Shown here piece by piece: positions 28,180 through 35,978 of a DNA stretch of 64,000 bases. Every line of letters begins with the position of its first letter. The first letter of the stretch is position 1. The notes under the pieces are model-generated. The model did not search any database. It saw only the letters and a program-made list of their open reading frames with translations, and was not told where the DNA came from. The translations under genes and the position numbers were made by a program. The DNA comes from Saccharothrix saharensis (GTDB taxonomy: Bacteria > Actinomycetota > Actinomycetes > Mycobacteriales > Pseudonocardiaceae). The stretch covers positions 4,588,001 through 4,652,000 of the forward strand of contig NZ_VFPP01000001.1 in assembly GCF_006716745.1 (NCBI RefSeq), written 5' to 3'.

Positions 28180-28213
28180 GAGCCCCGGCTGCCGTGATCG
28201 GCAACCGGGGCTC
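28180..28213. terminator. Terminator after tRNA-Ser(CGA) copy 1
   Basis: GAGCCCCGG and CCGGGGCTC pair exactly, with an inner GCCG/CGGC, 7 nt beyond the 3' end of the minus-strand tRNA. It also faces the TIR gene, so it can serve both sides. Confidence 0.8.
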
Positions 28214-28218
28214 TGAGC

Positions 28219-28316
28219 AGCGGTGGCGGTGGGATTTGAACCCACGGAGGCTTTCACCTCACACGCTTTCGAGGCGTGCTCCTTCGGCCGCTCGGACACG
28301 CCACCGCCGAGAACAA
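28219..28316. repeat. Left attachment-site direct repeat (98 bp)
   Basis: Identical base for base to 34584-34681. It contains all of tRNA-Ser(CGA) copy 1, 2 nt 3' of it and 11 nt 5' of it. The flanks diverge at once on both sides. Confidence 0.92.
28221..28305 (-). tRNA. tRNA-Ser (anticodon CGA), copy 1
   Basis: Minus-strand acceptor GGTGGCG pairs with CGCCACC, with a G discriminator. The anticodon stem-loop (GCACGCCTCGAAAGCGTGT) carries CGA, and a class II variable arm is present. It is identical to copy 2. Its upstream flank is element DNA and has no good -10 where copy 2 has TATTGT, so this copy is probably silent or weak. The native terminator follows it. Confidence 0.92.
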
Positions 28317-28460
28317 CGAGCACCTTGCCGGGTGCCGCTCTGACCAGCGGTTTCGATCCGCACGACCGGCGCCATCAGGACGAGATCGCCGGGGCTGGTC
28401 GCAGCCCCACTGCTCACGATCTTGCCAAGTTGTGTGTCGCTCCGGCAAGCCTTCCCGCCA

Positions 28461-29585
28461 TCAGGCGGCGATGCTCCGACGCAACGTCGCGAGCCGATCG
28501 GTCACCCGTGTGGAGCGCACGTCGCTCAGCGCCGCGCCTGCTTGATCCGCCAAGTCCCGCGCCTCGTCCAGCCGACCGGTCTTCGCGTAGAGCCCCGCCA
28601 GGTCGATCATCCGTCCCGCCTTCCCGCGCAGCCGGTCCGCGCCCATGCGCGGGATCAGGTCTTCGAAGCGGCGGATCGCCTCGTCGTCCTCGCCCGCCGA
28701 CGCCAGGGCAAGGGTGATGATCGAGTCCAAGTGCTCGGTGGTGAGGAAGCCCGCCCACTCGGGTCGATCGCCACCGCGTTCGGCGAGCTTCTCCGCCTGC
28801 GTGATGTGGCGAAGCGCGTCGTCGTGCCCGCCGGTCTTCGCGAGGTGACCGGCAAGGCCCGCGTGCAGGTTCGCGCGTTCCAAGCCGCAGACCCGTTGGT
28901 CCGACAGCGCGGACTCGACCAGGCGGACGGCTTCATCGGGGAGGGCGTCGCCGACCTGGGCAGCCATGTTCAGCAGCACGTGCGCACGAAGGTCCGGATC
29001 GGTGCCCTCGTCCGCAGTGCGAAGCGCGAGCGTGGACAGCCTCCGCGCGGAGTAGGTCCGGCCGGAATCGAAGTGCGTCCACGCGGTCCGGTCCGCAAGT
29101 GCGCCCACCGCTTCGCACAGTTCCACGCGGGTGTCGGCACGCATCGGAGCGTCCAGGAGGCTCACGGCCCACCTGAGTGCGCCGCTGGACACGTCCGCCG
29201 CGACCTCACCCCCATACCGGAGGTCCATCGTCGTGTACACCGTCGTGGCCTGCTGCACGGCCTCCACTTCGGACCGACCCACCCTCCCCGGCACACCGGA
29301 CGCACCGAGCCCGTCGAGCAGTCGGACCAGCGGATCGGGGGTGGCGGTCCCGGCAAGCACCGCAGCGGCTGCCGCCAACAGTTCACGCCTGTTCACGTCC
29401 TCACCCAACCCCTGTGCGCCAAGCGCACGCTCGTAGGCCGCTACCAGTTCAGGTGTCGCCGTGCGCTGACCATTTTCCACCATCCCGAGCAACGACTTGC
29501 TGTAGTGAGTGCGTTGCGCCAACACCCCCAGACTCATCCCTGCGGCTTGCCGAGCCGCCCGCAGTGCTCTCGCCGTTTCGAACAT
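28461..29585 (-). CDS. XRE-TPR regulator in the integrated element
   Basis: 374 residues from the ATG at 29585, with GGGGGAGA upstream. An XRE helix-turn-helix occupies about 5-58 (AARQAAGMSLGVLAQRTHYSKSLLGMVENG). After a linker with an Ala-rich helix, about 120-370 are helical TPR-like repeats (DLRAHVLLNMAAQVGDALPDEAVRLVESAL, shown in part; HLAKTGGHDDALRHITQAEKLAERG). The format matches large actinobacterial regulators that sense a partner through the repeats. It is divergent from the four-Cys protein and kinase genes across 178 bp, and probably controls them. Confidence 0.85.
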   Translation of the reverse strand: MFETARALRAARQAAGMSLGVLAQRTHYSKSLLGMVENGQRTATPELVAAYERALGAQGLGEDVNRRELLAAAAAVLAGTATPDPLVRLLDGLGASGVPGRVGRSEVEAVQQATTVYTTMDLRYGGEVAADVSSGALRWAVSLLDAPMRADTRVELCEAVGALADRTAWTHFDSGRTYSARRLSTLALRTADEGTDPDLRAHVLLNMAAQVGDALPDEAVRLVESALSDQRVCGLERANLHAGLAGHLAKTGGHDDALRHITQAEKLAERGGDRPEWAGFLTTEHLDSIITLALASAGEDDEAIRRFEDLIPRMGADRLRGKAGRMIDLAGLYAKTGRLDEARDLADQAGAALSDVRSTRVTDRLATLRRSIAA

Positions 29586-29763
29586 CAAGACCGTCTCCCC
29601 CGCGCTGTGGACGGCTGTGGACGCCGGAACCGTTCCAATGACGCTCCGCTACAGCCACGCTACTCGTAGGGCACAAGCCCCAACAGCGGGACCGGGAATT
29701 GCTTCCCCGACAGGAATCCCCGGTCCCGCCACCCGGATGGCTCACGTGGGGAATGAGGGAGCG

Positions 29764-30279
29764 ATGACACTTTCCGTGGTCAAGCCACCAACCGAGGCGT
29801 TGATTTCCGACGACGTCCGCAATCGTCTGATCCGACAACTCATCAACGAGCATGCGGGAATGACCGGGGATGAGGCGGTTCGCATCGTGGACGCGACCGT
29901 GGCCTTCCTGAAGGTGTGCGCCGACAATCCGGACGGTCACTTCCGCCCGAGCCTGCGAGTCGACCTCGGGTGGCACCAGTTCATCCTGAACACCGTCGAC
30001 TACGCGGAGTTCTGCGAGCGGGTGGCGGGTCGGTTCCTGCACCACGTGCCCGAGGAGTTCACCCCACCGCGTGCGACGCGCTCCGACACCGCGAAGGTGC
30101 TCGCACCTACGGTGGACGCGATGCGTGCCGCCGGCTTCACGGTCGATCCGGAGCTGTGGGCCACCGCGGAGTCCGCCCAGTGCTCCCAGTGCCACGCGGG
30201 GTGCACCAACTGCGGTCAAGGCGGTGACGGCGACGGTGCGGCGGCACAACGCCGGACGCTTGTGACGATGGGGCGTTAG
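29764..30279 (+). CDS. Glycine-rich-domain-like (GRDP/PF07173-type) protein with four-Cys tail
   Basis: 171 residues from the ATG at 29764, with GAGGGAG upstream. The middle has the D-x-x-W-H ... T-x-x-Y-x-x-F-C ... H-H-x-P pattern (D67, W70, H71, T77, Y80, C84, H93, H94), which I recall from PF07173-like bacterial proteins. The C-terminal part ends CSQCHAGCTNCGQGGDGDG with Cys at 140, 143, 147 and 150, a likely metal site or a modification target. No enzymatic role is established. It is 19 nt upstream of the APH-like kinase gene in the same direction, so the two are co-transcribed. Confidence 0.65.
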   Translation: MTLSVVKPPTEALISDDVRNRLIRQLINEHAGMTGDEAVRIVDATVAFLKVCADNPDGHFRPSLRVDLGWHQFILNTVDYAEFCERVAGRFLHHVPEEFTPPRATRSDTAKVLAPTVDAMRAAGFTVDPELWATAESAQCSQCHAGCTNCGQGGDGDGAAAQRRTLVTMGR

Positions 30280-30298
30280 CCCCGGAACAGGAACAGGG

Positions 30299-31180
30299 AT
30301 GGCGACCCGTCGTGATTGGCACGGCCTGCCCGAAGGGGTGCGGCAGGCCGTGGAGCAGCACACCGGTCCAGTGTCGGAGGCGACGTCACCGGATGGTGGC
30401 CGGAACTCCGAACTCGCCGTCACGCTGACCACGCCGTCCGGGCCGGTGTTCTGCAAGGGGATCACGACGGGTTCGCCGTTGGCCGCCATGCACCGCAACG
30501 AACTCGCGATCAGCCCGTACCTACCCGCTGACCTCGCCCCGCGGCTGCTGTGGCACGTCGAGCAGGACGACTGGCTGATCCTCGGCTTCGAGCACGCGGC
30601 CGGTCACCACGCCGACCTCTCCCCCGACTCCGACGACCTCCCCGCGGTGGCCGACGCGGTGACCCGGATCCGGCGAATCGCACCACCGCCAACCCCGCGA
30701 CGCCCGATGGCGAACCAGTGGGCGCACGCCCTCAAGGCCGAACTCGCCACGCCACCCCCGAACACCGACCCGTGGTCCGCGACCAACGCCGACCTGATCA
30801 CCGACTGGGCCGCGAAAGCCCCCGACCACATGCACGGCGACCACCTGGTCCACTCCGACCTCAACCCGGCGAACTTCCTCATCACCGACACCGCGAAGGT
30901 GATCGACTGGGCCTGGTGGCGAACCGGGGCAACGTGGATCGATCCCGCACTGCTCGTCATCCGCCTCATCGCCGCCGGACACCAACCCGACGCGGCCGAA
31001 CACTGGGCGGCACAGCAGTCGCCGGATTTCGCCACGACACCACCCGATGTTCTTACCGCGTTGGCCGCGTCTGCAGTCCGAATCTGGGAACGCCGATTTC
31101 CGAGCACCGCGACCACCACAGCCGCACGCATGTGGACGCGGCACCGAATGAGCCGCTATCACGCACTCAACACCTGTTAA
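30299..31180 (+). CDS. Aminoglycoside phosphotransferase-like kinase (APH family)
   Basis: 293 residues from the ATG at 30299. It has an N-lobe ending in an EHAAGHHADL region and a C-lobe with the Brenner motif HSDLNPANFLI (catalytic Asp and metal Asn) and the IDWAWWRTG metal-binding Asp in place of DFE. The whole reads as an APH/choline-kinase fold. Similar genes are spread through actinomycetes and many do not confer resistance, so I would not call this a resistance gene. It is the second gene of the XRE-linked cargo and may phosphorylate a metabolite or a partner protein. Confidence 0.82.
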   Translation: MATRRDWHGLPEGVRQAVEQHTGPVSEATSPDGGRNSELAVTLTTPSGPVFCKGITTGSPLAAMHRNELAISPYLPADLAPRLLWHVEQDDWLILGFEHAAGHHADLSPDSDDLPAVADAVTRIRRIAPPPTPRRPMANQWAHALKAELATPPPNTDPWSATNADLITDWAAKAPDHMHGDHLVHSDLNPANFLITDTAKVIDWAWWRTGATWIDPALLVIRLIAAGHQPDAAEHWAAQQSPDFATTPPDVLTALAASAVRIWERRFPSTATTTAARMWTRHRMSRYHALNTC

Positions 31181-31503
31181 CACCCGCTCAAGAGCATCTA
31201 GCGACCTGCTGATACAGGCCGGACAGCTTTGTGACCAGCGCCTTCTGTCGAAAAAATGCCACCTCACTCAGGGTGTGCGAGAAGAGGGACCGGGGTGTCC
31301 GACGAGGAGAGCAGCCCTGAACTTTCGGACCGCCCTCCCCGTCGGATCAACCTGCCGCCGACCAAACCGCCGCATTCACGCGGAGGTGGGCAGGTGCAAA
31401 TAGATCCTCTCTTGCACTCAAGGAGTTGTAGGGTCAGGTCAGAACGCTAATCATAAATTGCCGATGAAGCCCGGGTACGCACCTGCGCACCTCACCGCGT
31501 CAA
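31181..31503. other. Intergenic stretch between convergent cargo and replication genes
   Basis: I see no convincing gene here. A 51-codon frame from the GTG at 31295 has an AGAGGG upstream, but its product (SDEESSPELSDRPPRRINLP) has no recognisable feature, so I leave it out. The region is less GC-rich than its surroundings, and as the only sizeable non-coding gap in the element it is the natural place to look for a replication origin or a terminator. Confidence 0.5.
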
Positions 31504-33000
31504 TCAGACGCCGGCGACCGGCAATGACGGGTGGGTGCCCGGACGGTTCAACCGGGCGTTGCGGATCATCTGCCGCCCGCCGGTTCGACCGAAGGTGAAC
31601 CCACGGTTCTCCAGTTCGGTCTTCAGGTTGCGCAGGGTGTAGCGGTACCGCTCAGCGTGGCCTTCCTCCTCCGCCCAGTCGAAGTACGCCTCGTGCACCT
31701 CCTTGAGCGGCACGCTGCCGGACTCCGCCCGCGCGAGGATCATGTCCGGGCCGTAGAACCCGTCCAGGGTGTCCTGATCGGCTCGGTAGCCGTCCCGATC
31801 ACGTCGGATGCACGCAGGGACCTGAAGCCCGTCACGGGCGTACTCGACCGCTCCGCGCACCAACCACGCCAGGATGCCCGGAGCCTCCGCGCGCAACGCC
31901 TCCGCCAACTTCGGGTCGCGCTCGTGCGCCTCGAACTTCCGTGCCCACCTGACGAGGAGGACCCGTTCGCAGATCCCGTCATCGGTGCCCGCGATCGTCG
32001 GTCGGTAGTTCGACACCAACGAGATCAACGCCTGCGGCTTGAACGTGGAGAACTCGCGGTGCAGGAACCGCGCGGACACGCTGTCACCTCCGGTCAGTTC
32101 CTTGATCTGAGCTTCTGCGAGTTCCGCGCGCTTCGGCCCCTCGGACGCCCACACGTACCGCGCACCCCGCATGGCCGCGAGGTCGCTGGACGGTCCGCCG
32201 GCTTTCCGCTCCCCCGCGACGAAGGTCGTGAACGGCGCGGTGAACGTGTGCCCTTCGGTGACGTGCTTCAGGGTTTCGGCGAACACGCTCTTGCCGTTGC
32301 GCCCCTTGCCGTAGTGCACCGCGAACACGTGCTCATCGGTGTGGCCGAACAACCCGTAGCCGTACAGGCGTTGCAGGAAGGCAGGCACCTCCGGCCGGTC
32401 CGGGTGGCACTCCGCGAGGAACCGAGTCCAGCGCGGAGCCCCCGCGTCCGGGTCGTACGGCACGGCCAGCCCCCGAGTGATCAACTCGGCGGGATCGGAC
32501 TCGAACAGCTCGCCCGTGGTGAGGTCGACGGTGCCGTTGGAGACGGTCAACAGCTCCGGGCTCGCGTCGAAGTCCTCCAAGTCGCGAGGCACGACGAACC
32601 GCGTTCCGCCTTCGGTACTCCCCTCCAAGGTCTTCAGAGTCCGGAGCACCGCTGTGATGCCCTGGTAGGACGACGCACGGCGAGCCTGCTGCAACGCGAG
32701 TGCGGCAACCTCCTTCAGCTCCAGGGTCCCCTGTGCCCTCGGGTCGCGCTCGGCGGCTTCCTCCGCTCGGGTGCCCACGGCCAGCGCGGCCGCGGCGAGA
32801 TCGGATGCCATCGCGTTGGCAGCGCGGGACGTGCCACCGAGCTTGTCCAACCGCCAGTGCCCCCGCGTGTCGTCCCAGACGAGGAAGCCCAGTTCCGGCA
32901 CGTGGTGAACGAGGTGGTTCATCCGCCGCGCCAGGTCGAGCGCCAAGCTCAGATCGGTCGATCCGAGCTGCTTCGTGATCTTGCGTCCGGTCTCACTCAC
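31504..33000 (-). CDS. Phage/plasmid-type primase-helicase (D5/P4-like, SF3 helicase)
   Basis: 498 residues from the GTG at 33000, with AAGGAGG 9 nt upstream inside the preceding gene. The D5_N-like region spans about 130-220 (NGTVDLTTGELFESDPAELITR) and precedes the SF3 helicase with Walker A GKGRNGKS (231-238), Walker B-type YVWASEGPKR and the KELTGGD and SNYRPTI blocks. The C-terminal part resembles a primase C-terminal winged helix. This is the replication protein of small phage-like and satellite elements. It lacks an obvious primase catalytic domain, so priming may be supplied elsewhere. It overlaps the upstream 120-residue gene by 8 nt. Confidence 0.9.
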   Translation of the reverse strand: MSETGRKITKQLGSTDLSLALDLARRMNHLVHHVPELGFLVWDDTRGHWRLDKLGGTSRAANAMASDLAAAALAVGTRAEEAAERDPRAQGTLELKEVAALALQQARRASSYQGITAVLRTLKTLEGSTEGGTRFVVPRDLEDFDASPELLTVSNGTVDLTTGELFESDPAELITRGLAVPYDPDAGAPRWTRFLAECHPDRPEVPAFLQRLYGYGLFGHTDEHVFAVHYGKGRNGKSVFAETLKHVTEGHTFTAPFTTFVAGERKAGGPSSDLAAMRGARYVWASEGPKRAELAEAQIKELTGGDSVSARFLHREFSTFKPQALISLVSNYRPTIAGTDDGICERVLLVRWARKFEAHERDPKLAEALRAEAPGILAWLVRGAVEYARDGLQVPACIRRDRDGYRADQDTLDGFYGPDMILARAESGSVPLKEVHEAYFDWAEEEGHAERYRYTLRNLKTELENRGFTFGRTGGRQMIRNARLNRPGTHPSLPVAGV

Positions 33001-33355
33001 CCGATCGAGCCTCCTTCAACAGCTCCGCGGTACGGGCCTCGAACGCGGCCCTGAACTCGGCGTTGCACCGGTAGTGGTGCGACACGGCGAATACCGCATC
33101 TGCCGCCCGGGCGTTGGCGCGCGTTCGTGCTTGCGCGATGGCCACCATTCGGATACCTGCCAGGGCTTCGAGCGCTCCTGCGCAGTAGTCGGGCGTGCTC
33201 ACCTCAAGTTCTCGGGTCATGCCTGTTGATCTGTCGTGTTCGATGGCCTCCCTCATGAGCGTCGCGGCCTCGTGGATCGGATCGGGACGGGGTGGTTCAT
33301 CCGGCGGCGTGTAGGCGACGGCTGCGCACGTCAGGCCACCGAGGTTGATAGGCAC
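32993..33355 (-). CDS. Hypothetical protein of the element, upstream of the primase-helicase
   Basis: 120 residues from the GTG at 33355, with AGGAGA 6 nt before it. It is hydrophilic and mostly helical, with IHEAATLMREAIEHDRSTG and an Ala/Arg-rich C-terminal half (AIAQARTRANARAADAVFAV). I do not recognise the family. Its stop lies 8 nt inside the primase gene, so the two are co-translated, which suggests a role in element replication. Confidence 0.7.
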   Translation of the reverse strand: MPINLGGLTCAAVAYTPPDEPPRPDPIHEAATLMREAIEHDRSTGMTRELEVSTPDYCAGALEALAGIRMVAIAQARTRANARAADAVFAVSHHYRCNAEFRAAFEARTAELLKEARSGE

Positions 33356-33528
33356 GTGCCTTCTCCTGGGTTCTGCTGCGAGCGAGCGACAGATGTGCCT
33401 GTCACCGGGTACACCCCACGTGGAAGACCCTCCTACAACCTGGAGTGATGCAAGTCACTGGCTGGATCGAATCCGAAGACGATCGCGTCCCTGCTGGGAG
33501 TTGCCGTTCCAGGTGGCTGAAGTCGCAG

Positions 33529-34470
33529 CTAGTAGCGGTCGCCGATGGCCAATCGCCGATGCGCCTCGTGCGCGCGTTCATCGGCTGCGCTCCTGCCGTA
33601 GCGCTCCAGCATGGCGTCCGACTTCCACCCGCCCAGCCGCTTGAGGTCGGAGTCGTTGCCACCGAGCTTGCGGAAGGTGTGCGCGAACGTGTGCCGGAAC
33701 TGATGGGTGTGGAGTCCTTCGACGCCCGCTGCGGTCCCGCGTCTGGTGAGCATGTGCCCGAGCGCGACCGGGCTCAGCCGTCCCCTGCTCGACGCGCCCA
33801 GCCAGAGTGCGGGCAGAGTCGCGAGCTTGTGCGTCTCCCGCGTCCGGAGGTATTGCGTGAGCGCCCTGCCGGTCTTCGCGCCGAACGGCACGGTCCGCAC
33901 GTGGCCACCCTTGCCCGTCACCCGGATGAAGTCGTAGTCCAAGTCCACGTCCACCACGTCCAGACCGGCGATCTCGCCTCGACGCACACCCGTGTCCGCG
34001 AGCAGGCGGATGATCGCCCGATCGCGCAACGCCAGGAACCCGCGTCCGGCGCAGGCGTTCAGGAGCTTGGTCATCTCCCGGTCGCGGATGACGGGAATCG
34101 GCTTGTCGGGCGTCTTGGGTTGCCGCGTGCCCTCCATCGGCGAACGCGGGATGACGCCTTCACCGATCAGCCACGCGAAGAACGGCCGGATCGCCCGGTA
34201 GTTGGTGTTCGCGGTGGCGGCGGAGCGCGTCTCGATCATGTGCGCCACCCAGCCCCGAATCCGACTCCGAGTGACCTCATCAGCGGTGCAGAGATCGTCC
34301 TCCGCGATGAGCCACGCGACGAGGTGCCGGACCGCTGTCAGGTAGATCCGGATGGTGGCGTCGCTCTTGCCGTCCGCTCGGAGGGAGCGTCGCCAGTCGC
34401 GGGCGAGCGCGTGCCAGTGGCGGTGGAGGGAGTGACCGAGATCCCATTCCAGCAGGGCCTTCGTACCCAC
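33529..34470 (-). CDS. int: Tyrosine recombinase/integrase of the element
   Basis: About 313 residues from the GTG at 34470, which has GGAG 5 nt upstream. A longer frame to a GTG at 34530 has no ribosome-binding site. A SAM-like N-terminal core-binding domain (about 10-110, RSLRADGKSDATIRIYLTAV) precedes the catalytic domain: Arg in DTGVRRGEI, the Lys-bearing beta strands (VTGKGGHVRTVPF), HTHQFRH with the H-x-x-R pair, and the Tyr nucleophile in DAMLERYGRS. It would recombine the tRNA-Ser(CGA) sites. It reads away from the right repeat, 114 bp from it. No excisionase gene could be identified in the 170 bp downstream. Confidence 0.93.
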   Translation of the reverse strand: MGTKALLEWDLGHSLHRHWHALARDWRRSLRADGKSDATIRIYLTAVRHLVAWLIAEDDLCTADEVTRSRIRGWVAHMIETRSAATANTNYRAIRPFFAWLIGEGVIPRSPMEGTRQPKTPDKPIPVIRDREMTKLLNACAGRGFLALRDRAIIRLLADTGVRRGEIAGLDVVDVDLDYDFIRVTGKGGHVRTVPFGAKTGRALTQYLRTRETHKLATLPALWLGASSRGRLSPVALGHMLTRRGTAAGVEGLHTHQFRHTFAHTFRKLGGNDSDLKRLGGWKSDAMLERYGRSAADERAHEAHRRLAIGDRY

Positions 34471-34542
34471 AGGTGCTCCGGTTCGAGGTGCGCAGTTGTG
34501 TTCGCTGCGAACCCGTCCCGGTGGTGGCACACCAGAAACAGG

Positions 34543-34580
34543 AACGGGGTCCGGCTGCGTTGTCGCAGCTAGACCCCGTT
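34543..34580. terminator. Element-side terminator after tRNA-Ser(CGA) copy 2
   Basis: AACGGGGTC and GACCCCGTT pair exactly and enclose a second hairpin (GCTGCG-TTGT-CGCAGC). It lies 5 nt beyond the 3' end of the minus-strand tRNA and separates it from the integrase gene. Confidence 0.75.
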
Positions 34581-34583
34581 CTG

Positions 34584-34681
34584 AGCGGTGGCGGTGGGAT
34601 TTGAACCCACGGAGGCTTTCACCTCACACGCTTTCGAGGCGTGCTCCTTCGGCCGCTCGGACACGCCACCGCCGAGAACAA
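34584..34681. repeat. Right attachment-site direct repeat (98 bp)
   Basis: Identical to 28219-28316. It contains all of tRNA-Ser(CGA) copy 2 and 11 nt upstream of it. Beyond it lies native chromosome with tadA. Confidence 0.92.
34586..34670 (-). tRNA. tRNA-Ser (anticodon CGA), copy 2
   Basis: The sequence is identical to copy 1. Upstream (minus strand) a TATTGT -10 and TTGGGT -35 lie at 18-nt spacing, absent before copy 1, so this is the copy still linked to its native promoter. It is located next to tadA, an order I recall from other actinobacteria. Confidence 0.93.
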
Positions 34682-34752
34682 TACAAGACCGGTGCGGTGA
34701 CACCCAACCGGGGGGCTCTTGTGGTGTCCACGCTGGTCAGGACGGTGGGCGG

Positions 34753-35214
34753 TCAGAGGTCGGCGAAGAACGACTCCATCAGGGCGGCGCAGCGCCCGGC
34801 CAGGACCCCACCGACCACCTCCGGCCGGTGGTTGAGACGACGGTCACGCACCACGTCCCACAGCGAGCCGACGGCACCGGTGCGCGGTTCCCAGCAACCG
34901 AAGACCACCCGGTCGACCCGGGCCAGCACCAACGCGCCCGCGCACATCGTGCAGGGCTCCACGGTCACCGCGAGGGTGCAACCGGTGAGCCGCCAACCAT
35001 CACCGTGGACCGCGGCGGCGGCGCGCAGGGCCAGGACCTCGGCGTGCGCGGTCGGGTCGCCCAGCGCTTCGCGCGCGTTGCAGGCCCGTGCCAGTTCGCC
35101 CCCGTCCGGCCCGTAGACGACCGCGCCGATCGGGATGTCGCCGGTACCGGGGGCGCGCGCGGCGACTTCCAGGGCGGCCTCGACCATCGCCTCGTCGGAC
35201 GCCTGGCTGATCAC
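34753..35214 (-). CDS. tadA: tRNA adenosine(34) deaminase TadA
   Basis: 153 residues, normal for the family. It converts A34 to inosine in the wobble position of tRNA-Arg(ACG). The zinc-dependent deaminase motif is complete: H57-A-E59 (HAEVLAL) with the catalytic Glu and P-C88-T-M-C91 for zinc. VGSLWDVV and RLNHRPEV near the C-terminus fit TadA rather than cytidine deaminases. It is followed by tRNA-Ser and preceded by its usual companion gene at 35401. Confidence 0.95.
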   Translation of the reverse strand: MISQASDEAMVEAALEVAARAPGTGDIPIGAVVYGPDGGELARACNAREALGDPTAHAEVLALRAAAAVHGDGWRLTGCTLAVTVEPCTMCAGALVLARVDRVVFGCWEPRTGAVGSLWDVVRDRRLNHRPEVVGGVLAGRCAALMESFFADL

Positions 35215-35400
35215 GCTGCCCCCTCCGTCACAGCGGCCGACTCCGGTCGGCGCCGCCGGGTCCCGACCGGTCCACCGCGGACGCCCCCGTCGCGGCGGTC
35301 GGACCCCAGGCGGGCGTCGGGGGTACCGCCGTCGGACGCGGAGGGGTGCTCGTCGAGGGCGGGTGGGACCGCGGTGGGCTCGTCGGGCCGGGTGCGCGGG

Positions 35401-35889
35401 TCACGCTTGCAGGCTGTCCAGGATCTTGGTGAACTCGTCGCCGAAGCCGCAGCGCTGCGCGATCATCTGCAGCTGCTCGTCCGGGTACAGGTCGACCTCG
35501 TCCACGATCACCTGCAACTCGTGCTGCGGCATGCCGAGGTCGGCGAGGACGGCCAGGTCGCCCTCCGGCCACAGCTCGTCGTCCTCCTCGTCCGGTGGGT
35601 CCACCCGGAGCAGGTCGAGCACGTCGGCGGCGATGTCGTAGTCCAGCGCCGCCGCCGCGTCGGAGAGCAGGAGGGACACCCCGCCGGGCACCGGGCGCAG
35701 GACGATGAAGAACTCGTCGTCCACCGCCAGCAGCCCGAAGACGGCACCCGTCGAGCGCAGTTGGCGCAGCTCCGTGATCGCCGCGTCGAGCTCGGACAGC
35801 GCCGAGCTGTCCATCTTGCTGCACCGCCATCGGCCGTCCTCACGAACCACCGCGACAGCGAAGCCGTTGACCGGCTCCTGGTGTGCCAT
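35401..35889 (-). CDS. tRNA adenosine deaminase-associated protein (TIGR03941-like)
   Basis: 162 residues from the ATG at 35889 (MAHQEPVNGFAVAVVREDGR). It is an acidic protein with SALSELDAAITELRQL, FIVLRPVPGGVSLLLSDAAAALDYDIAADVLDLL and a C-terminal DEQLQMIAQRCGFGDEF. This pattern and its place one gene upstream of tadA match the actinobacterial family named for that association. Its biochemical role is unknown. No Shine-Dalgarno is visible, so translation may be leaderless. A 186-nt spacer to tadA holds no gene I can support. Confidence 0.85.
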   Translation of the reverse strand: MAHQEPVNGFAVAVVREDGRWRCSKMDSSALSELDAAITELRQLRSTGAVFGLLAVDDEFFIVLRPVPGGVSLLLSDAAAALDYDIAADVLDLLRVDPPDEEDDELWPEGDLAVLADLGMPQHELQVIVDEVDLYPDEQLQMIAQRCGFGDEFTKILDSLQA

Positions 35890-35978
35890 GTGCACACCGT
35901 AGGGCCACACCGACGCACCCGGTAGCACGGGGGCCTCGGCCACGGGCACGGGGGGCCTGGCGGTGCCACTATCGTGGG

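Larger units (their letters stand above)
28219..34681. mobile_element. Satellite-like integrated element in tRNA-Ser(CGA)
   Basis: About 6.4 kb lies between two perfect 98-bp copies of tRNA-Ser(CGA) plus flank. A tyrosine integrase ends the element next to the right repeat and reads away from it. A primase/SF3 helicase and a small gene follow, then the cargo (APH-like kinase, four-Cys protein, XRE-TPR regulator) up to the left repeat. There is no capsid, portal, FtsK-like translocase or relaxase, which argues for a satellite or reduced island that depends on a helper for spread. Beyond the right repeat come tadA, its partner and tyrA, the arrangement I recall for mycobacterial tRNA-Ser integration sites. 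Confidence 0.85.

Noticed and set aside
30299..31180. Calling the APH-like gene an aminoglycoside resistance gene
   Set aside because: The fold is shared by many kinases; nothing in the sequence points to a drug substrate.
31295..31450. 51-codon frame between the kinase and primase genes
   Set aside because: A fair ribosome-binding site exists, but the product is low in structure and unlike any known element protein.
28221..34681. CRISPR-like explanation for the repeated 98-bp sequence
   Set aside because: There are only two copies, 6.4 kb apart, and each is a complete tRNA.
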